Assembly: GCA_905236815.1 (NCBI GenBank)
Contig: CAJOPE010000052.1
Location: 1 to 36,450 of the forward strand
Reading direction: 5' to 3'
Length of the DNA stretch: 36,450 nucleotides
DNA from: an uncultured Prevotella sp.
Lineage (GTDB): Bacteria > Bacteroidota > Bacteroidia > Bacteroidales > Bacteroidaceae
The notes below the pieces were generated by a model. That model was not told where the DNA came from and did not search any database. It saw only the letters and a list, made by a program, of their open reading frames with translations. Positions 8,700-19,876 of this stretch are shown here, one piece after another (within the stretch, counting starts at the first letter, position 1; every line of letters starts with the position of its first letter). The position numbers and the translations under genes were made by a program.

Positions 8700-11600
8700 C
8701 TATACAAACTCGCTCGGCGATACGCCAAACTGTTTTTTAAAGCTGGTGGAGAAGTGGCTTGGCGTGTTGAATCCCGTCATATCGGCCACTTCACCCATGG
8801 TGTATTTGCCCTCCTTGATGAGCTCAGCTGCACGATTGAGCTTATAGGTCTTGAAGAAGATGCTCGGATTTGTTCCTGTAAGTCCTTTCATCTTATAATA
8901 GAGTTTGGTGCGCGAAATATGCAGCATCTCGGTGAGCTTCATCACATCCAGCTCATTGTTGGAAAGCTCATCCTCCATTATCTGATAGAGCTGATTCATA
9001 AACTGCTTGTCTTGTGGCGAGAGCGACTTGTCATCGATCTCGTCCGTCTGGGTGGATTCACTCAACAGTTTGCGTACCTTCGCGCGATTCTGCAACAATG
9101 AGTTGATCATCGCCAACAGCAACTTCGGATCGAAAGGCTTCGTGATATAGGCATCGGCACCCGTATTCAAGCCCTCTACCTGATTCTCAACTGTAGCCTT
9201 GGCAGTAACGAGAATTACTGGGATGTGACAAATCTGAAGATTCTCCTTGATTTCCCGACAGAGTTCGTAACCATTCTTTCCCGGCATGATGACATCGCTG
9301 AGAATCAGGTTAGGCTCATCCTCATTGATGGCCTTGTAGGCACTCTCGGCATCAAAGCGATAAACTACATGATAATAAGGCATCAGGAGGGTTTGCAGAT
9401 AGTTCACCACCTCGGTATCATCATCCACTACCAGAATGGTAGGCTTATCAGTAGTGTCGATTTCCTCCTCTTTATTGGCTGATGAGGTGGATGGAATTGG
9501 ATACATTTCCTCCTGGCGATCCTCAGGGAGTGCCTTCTCGCTGGCCGTATATATATTCTCGCCTACAGGCAGTGTAAGGGTGAAGATCGCACCTGATTCC
9601 ACATCCTCCCGATTGGCAACCGAAAGGTCGCCATGATGAAGTTCGGCAAGACGCTTCGCATAGTAAAGACCGATGCCCGTGCCCCAATTATATTTTCCCT
9701 TTGTCTGGTTATCCAACTGATAGTAGCGGCGGAAAATCTTCTCCTGCTGATCCTCTGGGATTCCCTTTCCTGTATCGGCGACACTGATCTTCATCTTCTC
9801 CTTATCGGCATCAAAGGTGACATCGATGCGACCATCTTTCGGAGTGAACTTCATCGCATTGGAAAGCAGATTATTGAGAATCTTCTCCAGTTTGTCGGTA
9901 TCCAGCCAGGTGAGGAAGGTATCCTCCAAACCATGCAGGCGCATCTCGATGCCCTTCTCCTCGGCATTCACGCGGAAGATGTCGCAAGTGCGCTGTATGG
10001 TGTTGATGACGTCTGTTCGACGAACCTTCAACTTCAGTGTATCGTTCTCCAGTTTGTTGAAATCCATCAGCTGGTTGACAAGCTTCAACATTCTAGCCAC
10101 ACTGCGCTGAATGATGAGCAGCAACTTGCGGTTCTGCTCCGAGATGGATTCATCATCGCACAACATGCCCACAGGACCTGAGATCATGGTGAGCGGTGTG
10201 CGGAATTCATGCGAGATGTTGGCAAAGAAACTCATATTCATCTTGTTCACCCGCTTCTCCTGCTCTTTCTCGAGTTCGGCTTGTCGAGCTACCTCTTTCT
10301 CATGACTGATGCGCTTACGCACTAGATAGAGCTGATAAACGATAGCGGCAGCAAGCACCAGATAGAACAGCCATGCCCACCACGAGTTCCAAGGAGCAGG
10401 CGACACGATGATCTCGATTTCATTCTCGGCCTTGAAATAGCTGTTGCCCTTGCTCTGCGCCTTTACCTTCAAGGTATAGTGTCCTGCAGGAAGATTGGCG
10501 AAATAAGCCTCGTGGTTACTTCCCACATCCACCCAGTCGCTGCTATAGTTCTCGAGCATATACGAATAGTTCGCTCTTTCTCCATCGCCATAGGCAAGAA
10601 TAGCGAAGGAAACGCCAAAACTATTCTGGTCGTGAGCAAGACGGATAGTTGGCTTATTCTCAAGACTTTGAAGGATGCTGTTGGATCCTGAAGGTGTGAT
10701 CACTTCGTTGTGTATTTTCAGTGTCTCGAAGACCAGCGGGATATTCTCGCGCACCTTCACCTTTCCCGGATTGAAAATCGTAAGTCCATGCGTACCTCCG
10801 AAGATGAGTTTGTCGTTCGGAAGGAGTAGGGCAGCGCGATCGTTGAACTGATTGCCGCCGATGCCATCCGAAGCATAATAAGAGGTAATCGCCCCTGTCT
10901 GGGCATCGATCATGTTCAATCCGTTCATTGTACTCACCCAAAGGTTCTTTTTCTGGTCGAATACCAAGGCAGAGACATCGCTGCAACTCAACCCCTTTAT
11001 GCGGCTGATCTTACCCGAATTATACTGCAGTTTAAGCAATCCATTGCTCACCGTTCCGATATAGACATTGTTGTGGGTATCCTCCTTCATATCCGTAGGG
11101 ATGAAGACCGAACGGGTGATGGCTTTCTTATGCTCCTCCTTGTTGATATTCAGCTTCTCGGCATTGAAATTATCCGGATTGATTGCTGTAAGTTCCTGAT
11201 TGAAAGCCGCTGTGAGCATCTTGCCATTGCTAAGTTGCAAGGCCGATGGAGTAAACACATAAGTGGCAGGATAGGCAGGTATTTCCTTGACAGAACCATC
11301 TGGGAGATAGGCAATTACGGTATAAGAAGAATTGGTACCCCATACAATTCCCTTGTCGCCCTCGGTGAGCGACATCGGGTAGAAGGCAGGATAGCGTTTC
11401 TCGATGTTGAGGCCTCCACCATTATATCGGCATTTTATAACCTCGGCACCATTGGCCACCCATAGATATTCCTGCTTATCCACCAGCAGTGCCTTGATTT
11501 CGTCTCTACCATCGGAAGTGCTGGAAGCCTGGATTGGCAGATGCTTCAGTTCGTTGCTTGAAGTGTTATACACATAAAGACCATTCATCTTAGTGGAGAT

Positions 11601-12722
11601 GAAGAGGTTGTTGTGATGATCGGCTGCAAAGGCAAGCACCGACTGATGACCGATGGCGCTCACCAGGAAGTTGTTGTCGTTGAAAGTCTTGGTATATTGA
11701 TAGTTCACGGCATATCCCTGATCGGAGGAACCCATCCATAGATTACGGTGAGAATCGGTGAACATCTTGGTAATCTTGAAGTTAGGCTCCTCGAATGGGA
11801 AACCTGCCTCCTTGTCGCTGATTACCTTGTTGGCGTGCTCATCATAGAGATAATTGCCATATTTCGATGTGGTGAGCAGCAGTTTTCCCTCGCCATATGG
11901 CTGAATGCTGTTGATGAGATCGTGGGATACAAACGACTGATTAGCCAGTGATGAAGGCAGGTTAACAAACTTGCGTGTTTGCGTATCGAAAAGTAGCAGC
12001 TGGTTGTTGCAGCAGAGCCACAGCAGATGTCCTTTCTCAAGATAAGTGTAGAAGGCATAGAAATTGGCTGGAGCAGGAATGTTGGCAATCAACTTCATTC
12101 CATGGACAAGTGAATAGCAGCGCAACCCCTGCGGATTGATCACCCAAAGGTTGTTATTCTGGTCGATACATACCTGTCCGAGGAAATTCCGCTTTGTATC
12201 GAGGTTGGGAATTCGCTTCACAAAACGATTAGAATTCTTGTCATATTCCAAAAGCGAGGACACATTATATATAAAAACACGATTCTCCTTGCTCACCAGC
12301 AGTTGGGTGATGTTGTGATTACCATCGTCCATCGGAATGCGCTCGAATGAATTCTGATCGGTATATCGGCAGACACCATTCACGGTAGCCACCCACAACT
12401 GCTTGTTATGGTCGACCAGAATATCCGAGATGTTATTATCCGGAATGCCGAGCGAGTCATCGGTGGAGAAATACTGATAGTATTTATTGCCATCATATTT
12501 ATTAAGACCTCGGAAAGTAGCAATCCAAATATGACCAAACTTATCCTCGGCGAAGGCCTTGATGTTGTGATTTGAAATCTCATCGGCGATGACCATCGGG
12601 TGATCCTCGTCGATGAGAGTAGGGGTGTCGGCTTGCTTTCCACAGGATGAGAAAACAAGGACAGTATAGAGAGCTAAAATCGTATAGACTTTTATAAGAT
12701 TCTCGGTACTTCTGTTTTTCAT
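8700..12722 (-). CDS. Hybrid two-component system sensor/regulator (HTCS) of the PUL
   Basis: A single 1340-residue polypeptide carrying a complete two-component pathway. The N-terminal signal ends in FSSC27, which may be a lipobox. Next come a periplasmic two-part beta-propeller (about 45-690, repeats such as DKFGHIWIATFRGLNKYDG), a Y_Y_Y domain (about 690-765) and a membrane helix (about 779-800, WWAWLFYLVLAAAIVYQL). The HisKA domain has phosphoacceptor H838 in FFANISHEFRTPL. The HATPase domain follows (about 940-1050: NNLLSNAMKF, DTGKGIP, GTGIGLYYAKR). The receiver has phosphoacceptor D1143 in ILSDVIMPG. The AraC-type DNA-binding domain occupies about 1245-1340. HTCS proteins bind an oligosaccharide in the periplasm and activate the adjacent susC operon. 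It is divergent from that operon and has its own promoter (12743-12773) and terminator (8617-8654). All catalytic motifs appear intact. Confidence 0.97.
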   Translation of the reverse strand: MKNRSTENLIKVYTILALYTVLVFSSCGKQADTPTLIDEDHPMVIADEISNHNIKAFAEDKFGHIWIATFRGLNKYDGNKYYQYFSTDDSLGIPDNNISDILVDHNKQLWVATVNGVCRYTDQNSFERIPMDDGNHNITQLLVSKENRVFIYNVSSLLEYDKNSNRFVKRIPNLDTKRNFLGQVCIDQNNNLWVINPQGLRCYSLVHGMKLIANIPAPANFYAFYTYLEKGHLLWLCCNNQLLLFDTQTRKFVNLPSSLANQSFVSHDLINSIQPYGEGKLLLTTSKYGNYLYDEHANKVISDKEAGFPFEEPNFKITKMFTDSHRNLWMGSSDQGYAVNYQYTKTFNDNNFLVSAIGHQSVLAFAADHHNNLFISTKMNGLYVYNTSSNELKHLPIQASSTSDGRDEIKALLVDKQEYLWVANGAEVIKCRYNGGGLNIEKRYPAFYPMSLTEGDKGIVWGTNSSYTVIAYLPDGSVKEIPAYPATYVFTPSALQLSNGKMLTAAFNQELTAINPDNFNAEKLNINKEEHKKAITRSVFIPTDMKEDTHNNVYIGTVSNGLLKLQYNSGKISRIKGLSCSDVSALVFDQKKNLWVSTMNGLNMIDAQTGAITSYYASDGIGGNQFNDRAALLLPNDKLIFGGTHGLTIFNPGKVKVRENIPLVFETLKIHNEVITPSGSNSILQSLENKPTIRLAHDQNSFGVSFAILAYGDGERANYSYMLENYSSDWVDVGSNHEAYFANLPAGHYTLKVKAQSKGNSYFKAENEIEIIVSPAPWNSWWAWLFYLVLAAAIVYQLYLVRKRISHEKEVARQAELEKEQEKRVNKMNMSFFANISHEFRTPLTMISGPVGMLCDDESISEQNRKLLLIIQRSVARMLKLVNQLMDFNKLENDTLKLKVRRTDVINTIQRTCDIFRVNAEEKGIEMRLHGLEDTFLTWLDTDKLEKILNNLLSNAMKFTPKDGRIDVTFDADKEKMKISVADTGKGIPEDQQEKIFRRYYQLDNQTKGKYNWGTGIGLYYAKRLAELHHGDLSVANREDVESGAIFTLTLPVGENIYTASEKALPEDRQEEMYPIPSTSSANKEEEIDTTDKPTILVVDDDTEVVNYLQTLLMPYYHVVYRFDAESAYKAINEDEPNLILSDVIMPGKNGYELCREIKENLQICHIPVILVTAKATVENQVEGLNTGADAYITKPFDPKLLLAMINSLLQNRAKVRKLLSESTQTDEIDDKSLSPQDKQFMNQLYQIMEDELSNNELDVMKLTEMLHISRTKLYYKMKGLTGTNPSIFFKTYKLNRAAELIKEGKYTMGEVADMTGFNTPSHFSTSFKKQFGVSPSEFV

Positions 12723-12742
12723 ATCGTTTAGTTTTGATGTTT

Positions 12743-12773
12743 CAAAGGTAATAAAAATATTCTGTAAACCAAA
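12743..12773 (-). promoter_or_regulatory. Promoter of the HTCS gene
   Basis: On the minus strand TTTG (12770-12773) is followed after 19 nt by TACCTTTG (12743-12750), a full match to the Bacteroidota consensus. The predicted start site is near 12737, so the leader is only about 15 nt. Having both promoter elements fits constitutive expression of the sensor. Confidence 0.8.
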
Positions 12774-12787
12774 GGTTTAAAAGACTT

Positions 12788-12837
12788 TTTGAACAAATAT
12801 GATAACATTTGAACACTTAGAAAATCGCATTTGAACA
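12788..12837. promoter_or_regulatory. Candidate HTCS operator: three TTTGAACA direct repeats
   Basis: Identical TTTGAACA octamers start at 12788, 12808 and 12830, so they are 20 and 22 bp apart, about two helical turns. The last two share the longer CATTTGAACA. They lie between the HTCS promoter and the susC -7 box, ending about 50 bp upstream of that box, the usual place for an activator to bind. Same-face direct repeats suit a dimeric AraC-type DNA-binding domain. Binding by this HTCS is inference. Confidence 0.6.
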
Positions 12838-12888
12838 GATACAAAATAGAAATGGATAAACGAAAAAAAGACTTTGAAAGAACTGCAC

Positions 12889-12896
12889 TAACTTTG
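12889..12896 (+). promoter_or_regulatory. Probable -7 element of the susC operon promoter (no good -33)
   Basis: TAACTTTG matches TAnnTTTG and lies 29 bp upstream of the susC ATG. The -33 position (about 12866) is an A-rich run with no TTTG, as expected for a promoter that needs an activator. The predicted leader is about 20-25 nt. Confidence 0.6.
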
Positions 12897-12925
12897 CCCT
12901 CACTAAACAATCTATATAACCTAAT

Positions 12926-15900
12926 ATGAAAAAATACAATTTTTACAGGTTAGTAACCTTAATTTTAATGGTTATGTTCTATGCACCGGGATGGGCACAG
13001 AATTTAATTAGTGTAATCGGTCAGGTGGTAGATGATGCGAATGAGCCTATGATCGGTGTGAGTGTTTTTGAGAAAGGAACTAGTTATGGTACGATTACCG
13101 ACCTTGATGGTAAGTTTGTCATGAAGGTAAAAAGTAATTCCTTTATTACAGTTTCCTATGTTGGCTATGTCACCCAAACGGTGAAAGCCGCTTCAAATCT
13201 AAAAATAGTATTAAAAGAAGACTCTAAACTTCTCGACGATGTTGTAGTAGTTGGTTATGGTATTCAGAAGAAGAGCTCCGTTACAGGCGCCATCTCTCAG
13301 GTAAAGGCAGAGGATATGGAAAACCGAACCATTACCGATGCAAAACAAGCCTTACAGGGAAAAACAGCCGGTGTGCAGATTATTTCCTCATCAGCTGCTC
13401 CTGGTTCAACCCCAACCGTCCGCATTCGTGGTTTCTCCTCAAATGTAAGTTCAGAACCACTCTATGTAGTCGATGGTGTACGTCTGAGCGATATCAGCGG
13501 TATTGATCCTAACGACATTGCATCTATGGAAATTTTGAAGGATGCCGCTTCTGCTGCTATTTATGGTGCTGAGGCTGGTAATGGTGTTGTATTGATTACT
13601 ACAAAGAAAGGTAGTGCAGGCAATGGAAAGATCAGCTATAGCTTCCAGTACACAGGTCAGTCGCTTGCAAGAGTTCCAAAGATGCTGAATTCAGAGGAAT
13701 ACATTAATTATATGACAGAAGGCAATACCTTTACCCAGGATTATCTTTTGAAGAACTGGGATGGAGTTACCAATACCGATTGGACAAAGGTAGCTTTCGA
13801 GGACAGCAAAATGATGAAACATAATGTTGCCTTTACTGGTGGTAGCGATCGTGGAAACTACTATCTTTCACTCTCTTATCTTGATAATGATGGTATTGTA
13901 AAGGGAAATGCTGATAATTACCAGCGCCTTACAGCCACCATCAATTCAGAATACAAGATCAAGAATTGGTTGAAGGTAGGTACTACCAATCAGATAGAGA
14001 AATACAATGTTCGTCAGGTATCTTCAAATAACGAATATGGATCTCTTCTTACTTCAGTAATGATGCTCGATCCTCTTACCCCAGATACTTATAGTGCTGA
14101 TAATCTGCCTGTAAATATGGCAACCGCATTGGCAAATGGAAAGCACCTTCTTACCGATGAGGCTGGTAACTATTATGGCGTATCTAAGTTCTATGCTGGT
14201 GAGCAGTATCATCCAATGATAATGCGCGACAATAGTTTGGCAAAGAACAGCGGATTTAATGTAAATGGTTCTATTTATGCCGATTTCACTCCAATCAAGG
14301 GCTTTACCTATACCTCACGCTTTGGTTACCGTATAGGCGGTACTCGTAGCAGCACCACAAGTTTGCCTTTCTATGGCAATGGTGTTCAGAGCCGCGATTA
14401 TGTAAGTCAGTCAAGCACAAGTTCTACCTCAATTTATTATCAGTGGGAAAACTTTGCCAACTATATTAAGACTTTCGACAAACATACTGTAAATGCAATG
14501 GTTGGTATGTCTTACCAGGAGTCATCAAGCGACTTTGTAACAGGAGGCCTTGATGCAAATGGTGAGGATGCACTTCTGAAGAATGATCCTTTATTTTACT
14601 ACCTCAGCTATGGTGCATCATCAGCTACAAAGAGCGTATCGGGCGAAAAGACTCGTACCTCAAAACTCTCTTATTTCGGAAGACTAGACTATAACTATGA
14701 TAATAAGTATTTTGCACAGTTCTCACTTCGTGCAGATGCAGCCGACTTGGCCTTACTCCCTAAAAATACCCGTTGGGGATACTTCCCTGCAGCATCTTTA
14801 GGATGGACAATCTCACAGGAGAAATTCTTCGAACCATTGAAAGAAACTGTAAACAGTTTGAAACTTCGTGCTAGCTGGGGTCAGAATGGTAGCCTTTCAG
14901 CTTTGAGTGGCTACTCTTACAGCACTGATATGTCGCAGTCAGGACTTTATCCTTTCGCTAGTGGTATTAACTACACAAGAGGCGTAAGTCCTTCAACAAT
15001 GGGTAACGACGATTTGAAGTGGGAAACCTCAGAGCAAACGAATATCGGTGTTGATGCTCTCCTCTTTAACAGCAGACTTTCTTTCAGTGCAGATTACTTT
15101 AACAAGAAGACCAAAGACCTTCTTATCTGGAATACCACACCATCTCTCGAAATTGGTGGTAGCACCTCCCCAATCAACGCAGGAAACGTAAGTAACAAGG
15201 GCTTCGAGTTTGAAATTGGATGGAGAGACCATATTAAGGACTTCAGCTATAGTGTTCGTGCAAACCTGGCTACCCTCGATAACAAAGTAACCTATTTGGA
15301 TCCATCCATCACCCGTTTGGCAGGTTCAACCTTCCATACTTATACTGTAACCTATTTTGAGCAGAATTACCCAGTTTACTACTTCCGTGGCTATCAATTC
15401 GATGGAATTGATAAGGCAACAGGTAATCCAACCTTTAAAGATCTTGATAATAGCGGTGATATCAGCGATGGTGACCTTACCTATATTGGTGATGCTATCC
15501 CAGACTTCACCTACGGTATCACACTTACAGCAGCTTATAAAGACTTCGATCTCACTGTATTCGGTACAGGTTCACAAGGCAACGATATTTTCAACTGTAT
15601 CAATCGCCCTGACTATGCAGCAAGCAACAAGCAAAAGGAACTCTTCTACACCGATCGCTGGACAACCAGCAATCCTAATGGAACTCAGCCAAAAGCTGGT
15701 GCTACCAATATGGATAAGTATGCTGTATCAAGTGCAATGGTTTTTGATGGTTCATATTTCAAGATCAAGCAAATTCAACTTGGATATACTCTTCCAAAGA
15801 CTCTCACCAGCAAGATTGCTATCAGCAATGCCCGTCTGTATGTATCTCTCGACGATTTCTTTACCTTCACCAGCTACAAGGGCTTCGATCCTGAGGCTTC

Positions 15901-15988
15901 TTCAAACTCAACAACTGGTATGGGTATCGACAAGGGTGCTTACCCAATGTCAAAGAAACTGGTTTTAGGTGTTAACGTCGATTTCTAG
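12926..15988 (+). CDS. SusC-like TonB-linked outer-membrane glycan transporter
   Basis: A 1020-residue SusC-type receptor. Residues 1-25 are the signal peptide. A CarboxypepD_reg-like domain follows (about 28-100, VIGQVVDDANEPMIGVSVFE), then the TonB-box-like VVVGYG (107-112) and the plug (about 115-230, with VRIRGFSS, LYVVDGV and GVVLITTKKG). The remainder is the barrel, ending KLVLGVNVDF. It imports oligosaccharides using the TonB-ExbBD system, with the SusD-like lipoprotein encoded 66 bp downstream as its lid. It is the first gene of the PUL operon, preceded by the candidate HTCS operator. The family is certain; the substrate cannot be read from sequence. Confidence 0.97.
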   Translation: MKKYNFYRLVTLILMVMFYAPGWAQNLISVIGQVVDDANEPMIGVSVFEKGTSYGTITDLDGKFVMKVKSNSFITVSYVGYVTQTVKAASNLKIVLKEDSKLLDDVVVVGYGIQKKSSVTGAISQVKAEDMENRTITDAKQALQGKTAGVQIISSSAAPGSTPTVRIRGFSSNVSSEPLYVVDGVRLSDISGIDPNDIASMEILKDAASAAIYGAEAGNGVVLITTKKGSAGNGKISYSFQYTGQSLARVPKMLNSEEYINYMTEGNTFTQDYLLKNWDGVTNTDWTKVAFEDSKMMKHNVAFTGGSDRGNYYLSLSYLDNDGIVKGNADNYQRLTATINSEYKIKNWLKVGTTNQIEKYNVRQVSSNNEYGSLLTSVMMLDPLTPDTYSADNLPVNMATALANGKHLLTDEAGNYYGVSKFYAGEQYHPMIMRDNSLAKNSGFNVNGSIYADFTPIKGFTYTSRFGYRIGGTRSSTTSLPFYGNGVQSRDYVSQSSTSSTSIYYQWENFANYIKTFDKHTVNAMVGMSYQESSSDFVTGGLDANGEDALLKNDPLFYYLSYGASSATKSVSGEKTRTSKLSYFGRLDYNYDNKYFAQFSLRADAADLALLPKNTRWGYFPAASLGWTISQEKFFEPLKETVNSLKLRASWGQNGSLSALSGYSYSTDMSQSGLYPFASGINYTRGVSPSTMGNDDLKWETSEQTNIGVDALLFNSRLSFSADYFNKKTKDLLIWNTTPSLEIGGSTSPINAGNVSNKGFEFEIGWRDHIKDFSYSVRANLATLDNKVTYLDPSITRLAGSTFHTYTVTYFEQNYPVYYFRGYQFDGIDKATGNPTFKDLDNSGDISDGDLTYIGDAIPDFTYGITLTAAYKDFDLTVFGTGSQGNDIFNCINRPDYAASNKQKELFYTDRWTTSNPNGTQPKAGATNMDKYAVSSAMVFDGSYFKIKQIQLGYTLPKTLTSKIAISNARLYVSLDDFFTFTSYKGFDPEASSNSTTGMGIDKGAYPMSKKLVLGVNVDF

Positions 15989-16054
15989 TCAATAATTATT
16001 TAATAGAATAATTTTTAAATCGATTAGTACTAACAGAGTAAATAAATATCTGAT

Positions 16055-17623
16055 ATGAAAAAGTCAATTCTAAATATAATTCTTGTTGCCGGAATGGGAC
16101 TTAGCGTAATAAGCTGCGATGATCGTCTCGATATAAACAAGCACGGCAATATGGGAAGCCAGGAAACTTTCTATACTAATGATGAAGCTGTTGTTCAAGG
16201 CTTAGCATCACTCTATGTAACAGCTCGTTCCAATTATTTTAATTGGTATTATGTAAAGAACCTTCTTGCTGACGATGTATGGACAGGTGGTGGCTCTCGT
16301 GGTGATAATGCAGAAATGGAGAAACTCAATGAGTATAACTTCGGTACCGATCATAGTTTGATTCAAAGTGTATATTCTGGTCTTTATACTACTATCTATA
16401 AGGCTAATTTGATTACTGACCAGACAACGGGAGATACTGATGAGATGAATCGCTGTATTGCAGAGGCAAAATTCTTCCGTGCTTTCGCTCATTTTGAACT
16501 TGTTACCCTTTGGGGAACTGCTCCTGTGGTGAATCATCTTCTCTCTACGGATGAATATCGTAAAGAAAACTGTACACCTGCAGATCTCTGGGCACAGGTT
16601 GAGAAAGACCTTAACGAGGCTATCAATTCTAATGCACTTCCTTCAAAGAAGGATGTGAATGATCAGGAAACTGGTATTCGTGTTACTAAGGAACTTGCTC
16701 AGGCAATGCTTGGTAAAGCTTATCTCTTCCAGGGTAAATATGCTGAGGCTGCAGAAATGTTCGAGAAAGTAATTGGTTCTGGCAAGTATGCACTCTATAC
16801 TGGTGACTATGACAAACTCTTGCATGTTGATGCCAACAACTGTTGCGAATCTATGTTTGAACTTCAGATGCGTAATGATGCAGAGCAGGGTTGGAATCAG
16901 ATGACCATGACTTATTTGATGAGTGGTTGGCGTACTGATAAGTTGAACTACGCTGGACAGGCAGCAAACGAAATTGCTACAGGTACTTATGGCTTCCTTA
17001 ATCCTAAGAAGGATCTTTATGATGCTTTCGTAAAGGAGGAAGGTGCAGATGGCTATCGCCTGAACTCAACCATACGCACTTATGATCAGATGCAGAAATA
17101 TGGTATCTCTGTTCAGCCAGGTGCTTATCTTTATGGTAATGAGGGCTACTTTATGTGGAAGAACCGTTCTTTAAAGAGCGACTGTATCATGGATGCTTCT
17201 TATTTCCAGGCATTGCAGTATATCAATTTGAGAGTAATGCGCTATGCAGAAGTGTTGCTGATGGCTGCTGAGGCTAATTTCCAGGCAGGCAAAAAGGATA
17301 AGGCTCTCACTTATGTAAACATGATTCGTACTCGTGCAAAGGTAGCTCCATTAACATCAGTTACACTCGATGATATTAAGAACGAGAAACGTCTGGAGCT
17401 CTGTATCGAGGGCTGCCGCTACCAGGATCTTATTAGATGGGGTGATGCAAAGACAGTTCTTGCTAAGCAGGGTGCTCAGATACCTTCACTTACTTCGAAT
17501 GGTGTGGAGTGGACCTATAAGAATGATACTTATGGTTTCAAGGATAAGAATATGCTTCTTCCTATTCCTTTGAAGGAGACAGAATTGAATCCTAATATGA
17601 AGCAAAACGAAGGATGGAAATAA
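16055..17623 (+). CDS. SusD-like surface glycan-binding lipoprotein
   Basis: A 522-residue lipoprotein with signal and lipobox ending VISC21. The SusD/RagB fold is shown by the N-terminal region (ETFYTNDEAVVQGLASLYV), the helical block around residue 140 (AEAKFFRAFAHFELVTLWG) and the C-terminal blocks MRYAEVLLMAAEANFQAG (about 393-410) and YQDLIRWGDAK (about 457). The ending PIPLKETELNPNMKQNEGW is typical of the family. It caps the SusC barrel and captures oligosaccharide at the cell surface. It directly follows susC, with the next gene 34 bp on. Confidence 0.97.
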   Translation: MKKSILNIILVAGMGLSVISCDDRLDINKHGNMGSQETFYTNDEAVVQGLASLYVTARSNYFNWYYVKNLLADDVWTGGGSRGDNAEMEKLNEYNFGTDHSLIQSVYSGLYTTIYKANLITDQTTGDTDEMNRCIAEAKFFRAFAHFELVTLWGTAPVVNHLLSTDEYRKENCTPADLWAQVEKDLNEAINSNALPSKKDVNDQETGIRVTKELAQAMLGKAYLFQGKYAEAAEMFEKVIGSGKYALYTGDYDKLLHVDANNCCESMFELQMRNDAEQGWNQMTMTYLMSGWRTDKLNYAGQAANEIATGTYGFLNPKKDLYDAFVKEEGADGYRLNSTIRTYDQMQKYGISVQPGAYLYGNEGYFMWKNRSLKSDCIMDASYFQALQYINLRVMRYAEVLLMAAEANFQAGKKDKALTYVNMIRTRAKVAPLTSVTLDDIKNEKRLELCIEGCRYQDLIRWGDAKTVLAKQGAQIPSLTSNGVEWTYKNDTYGFKDKNMLLPIPLKETELNPNMKQNEGWK

Positions 17624-17657
17624 ACAATATTTCAATTATTCAAAAGAGTTTACAGCA

Positions 17658-18572
17658 ATGAAAAAGATATTTTATATATTTGTCGCTAGTTTAGCAATGA
17701 TGCTAACAGCTTGTGATACAGAAGCCGTAAGCGGATTGGACGGCAATTTTGCTGACATCCAGCGATGCAACTTCTCACAGGCAAGTGTTCAACCTACTTC
17801 TAAGTTGAAGAAAGGTATTAAGGCATTAAACGTCAGTTTCTCTAATGAGGCGGGACAGAAAACTTCGCTTGCTTTCGGTAGCAAGGAGTGGATTCTTGGT
17901 CAGGGCACTTATGTTGCTCAGACTTCAGTGTCTGCCGACAAGCAGTGTGCAGGTAGTTTGGATGGCAAGCAGATTAAGTCAGGAACTATCGATGTAAGTC
18001 TGGTTGATTCCAGCTATTACATTAATGGTCTTGTTACACTCACCGATGGCACAAAGTCGGTTATCAACTATAAAGGAGCCCTCAAATTTGTTGTAGGCGT
18101 CGACGATCCAGAGGCTAGTGGCTATACTTTCACTCTCACACAGTCACCTGTATCAGTATTTGATATGACCACCTTCACCAGCACCGACTATCCTAATGTG
18201 ACTAAGTATATTGTGAAGGTATCCGATCCTAGTGGAAAAGCAGTAGCAGAATTCGATGCAGTTAATGGCAACAATTTGCAGAGTGAGGCCTTGAAGGGTG
18301 CTTATACCGTTGCTTCGGGTGCACACGATGCTCTCACCGTTGAGGCAGGATATGCAGTTCCTGAATACAATGCCTTTGGCGGTTCCTTCTATACCGATGA
18401 TAATGGTGTAGTTCAGTATATCACAGCAGGTTCTATCACCATTGAAACCGCTAAGGATGCCGAGGGCACCACTCTCTACACCTTCACAGGCAAGGATCTC
18501 GCTACCGTTAAGGCAGATGCCTCTACCGGCACAGGTACTTTCAAGATTACTTTTGTATCATTAACAAAATAA
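17658..18572 (+). CDS. PUL surface lipoprotein in the SusE/SGBP position, family not recognised
   Basis: A 304-residue lipoprotein with the lipobox MLTAC19. Its position immediately after susD is where surface glycan-binding proteins (SusE/F or SGBP-B) are encoded. I do not recognise a named domain. Two beta-rich segments look alike: about 75-145 (LGQGTYV..SGTIDVSLVDSSYYINGLVTL) and about 210-300 (LKGAYTV..AGSITIETAKDAEGT), each pairing a G-T/A-Y strand with an SGTI/GSIT strand, so it may be an internally duplicated two-domain binder. A carbohydrate-binding role is inferred from context only. Confidence 0.7.
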   Translation: MKKIFYIFVASLAMMLTACDTEAVSGLDGNFADIQRCNFSQASVQPTSKLKKGIKALNVSFSNEAGQKTSLAFGSKEWILGQGTYVAQTSVSADKQCAGSLDGKQIKSGTIDVSLVDSSYYINGLVTLTDGTKSVINYKGALKFVVGVDDPEASGYTFTLTQSPVSVFDMTTFTSTDYPNVTKYIVKVSDPSGKAVAEFDAVNGNNLQSEALKGAYTVASGAHDALTVEAGYAVPEYNAFGGSFYTDDNGVVQYITAGSITIETAKDAEGTTLYTFTGKDLATVKADASTGTGTFKITFVSLTK

Positions 18573-18606
18573 GGTAGATATAGAATTCAAGAACACGCTG
18601 ATAATC

Positions 18607-18637
18607 AGCATTTCTCCCCCTCTTATGGGGGAGAAAG
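18607..18637 (+). repeat. Short palindromic repeat, copy 3 (hairpin part only)
   Basis: AGCATTT followed by the stem CTCCCCC / GGGGGAG (18614-18633) with the loop TCTTAT. It lies in the 101-bp spacer between the surface lipoprotein and the first CE1 esterase. A hairpin inside the operon could tune relative transcript levels, as REP elements do; this is inference. Confidence 0.75.
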
Positions 18638-18655
18638 TTCAGAAATGATTTTTAG

Positions 18656-19870
<1,215 letters not shown>

Positions 19871-19876
19871 TCCGAT

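Noticed and set aside
18597..18609. Palindrome GCTGATAATCAGC before the first CE1 gene
   Set aside because: The loop is one base, so no hairpin forms. It could be a protein-binding site, but there is a single copy and no promoter beside it.
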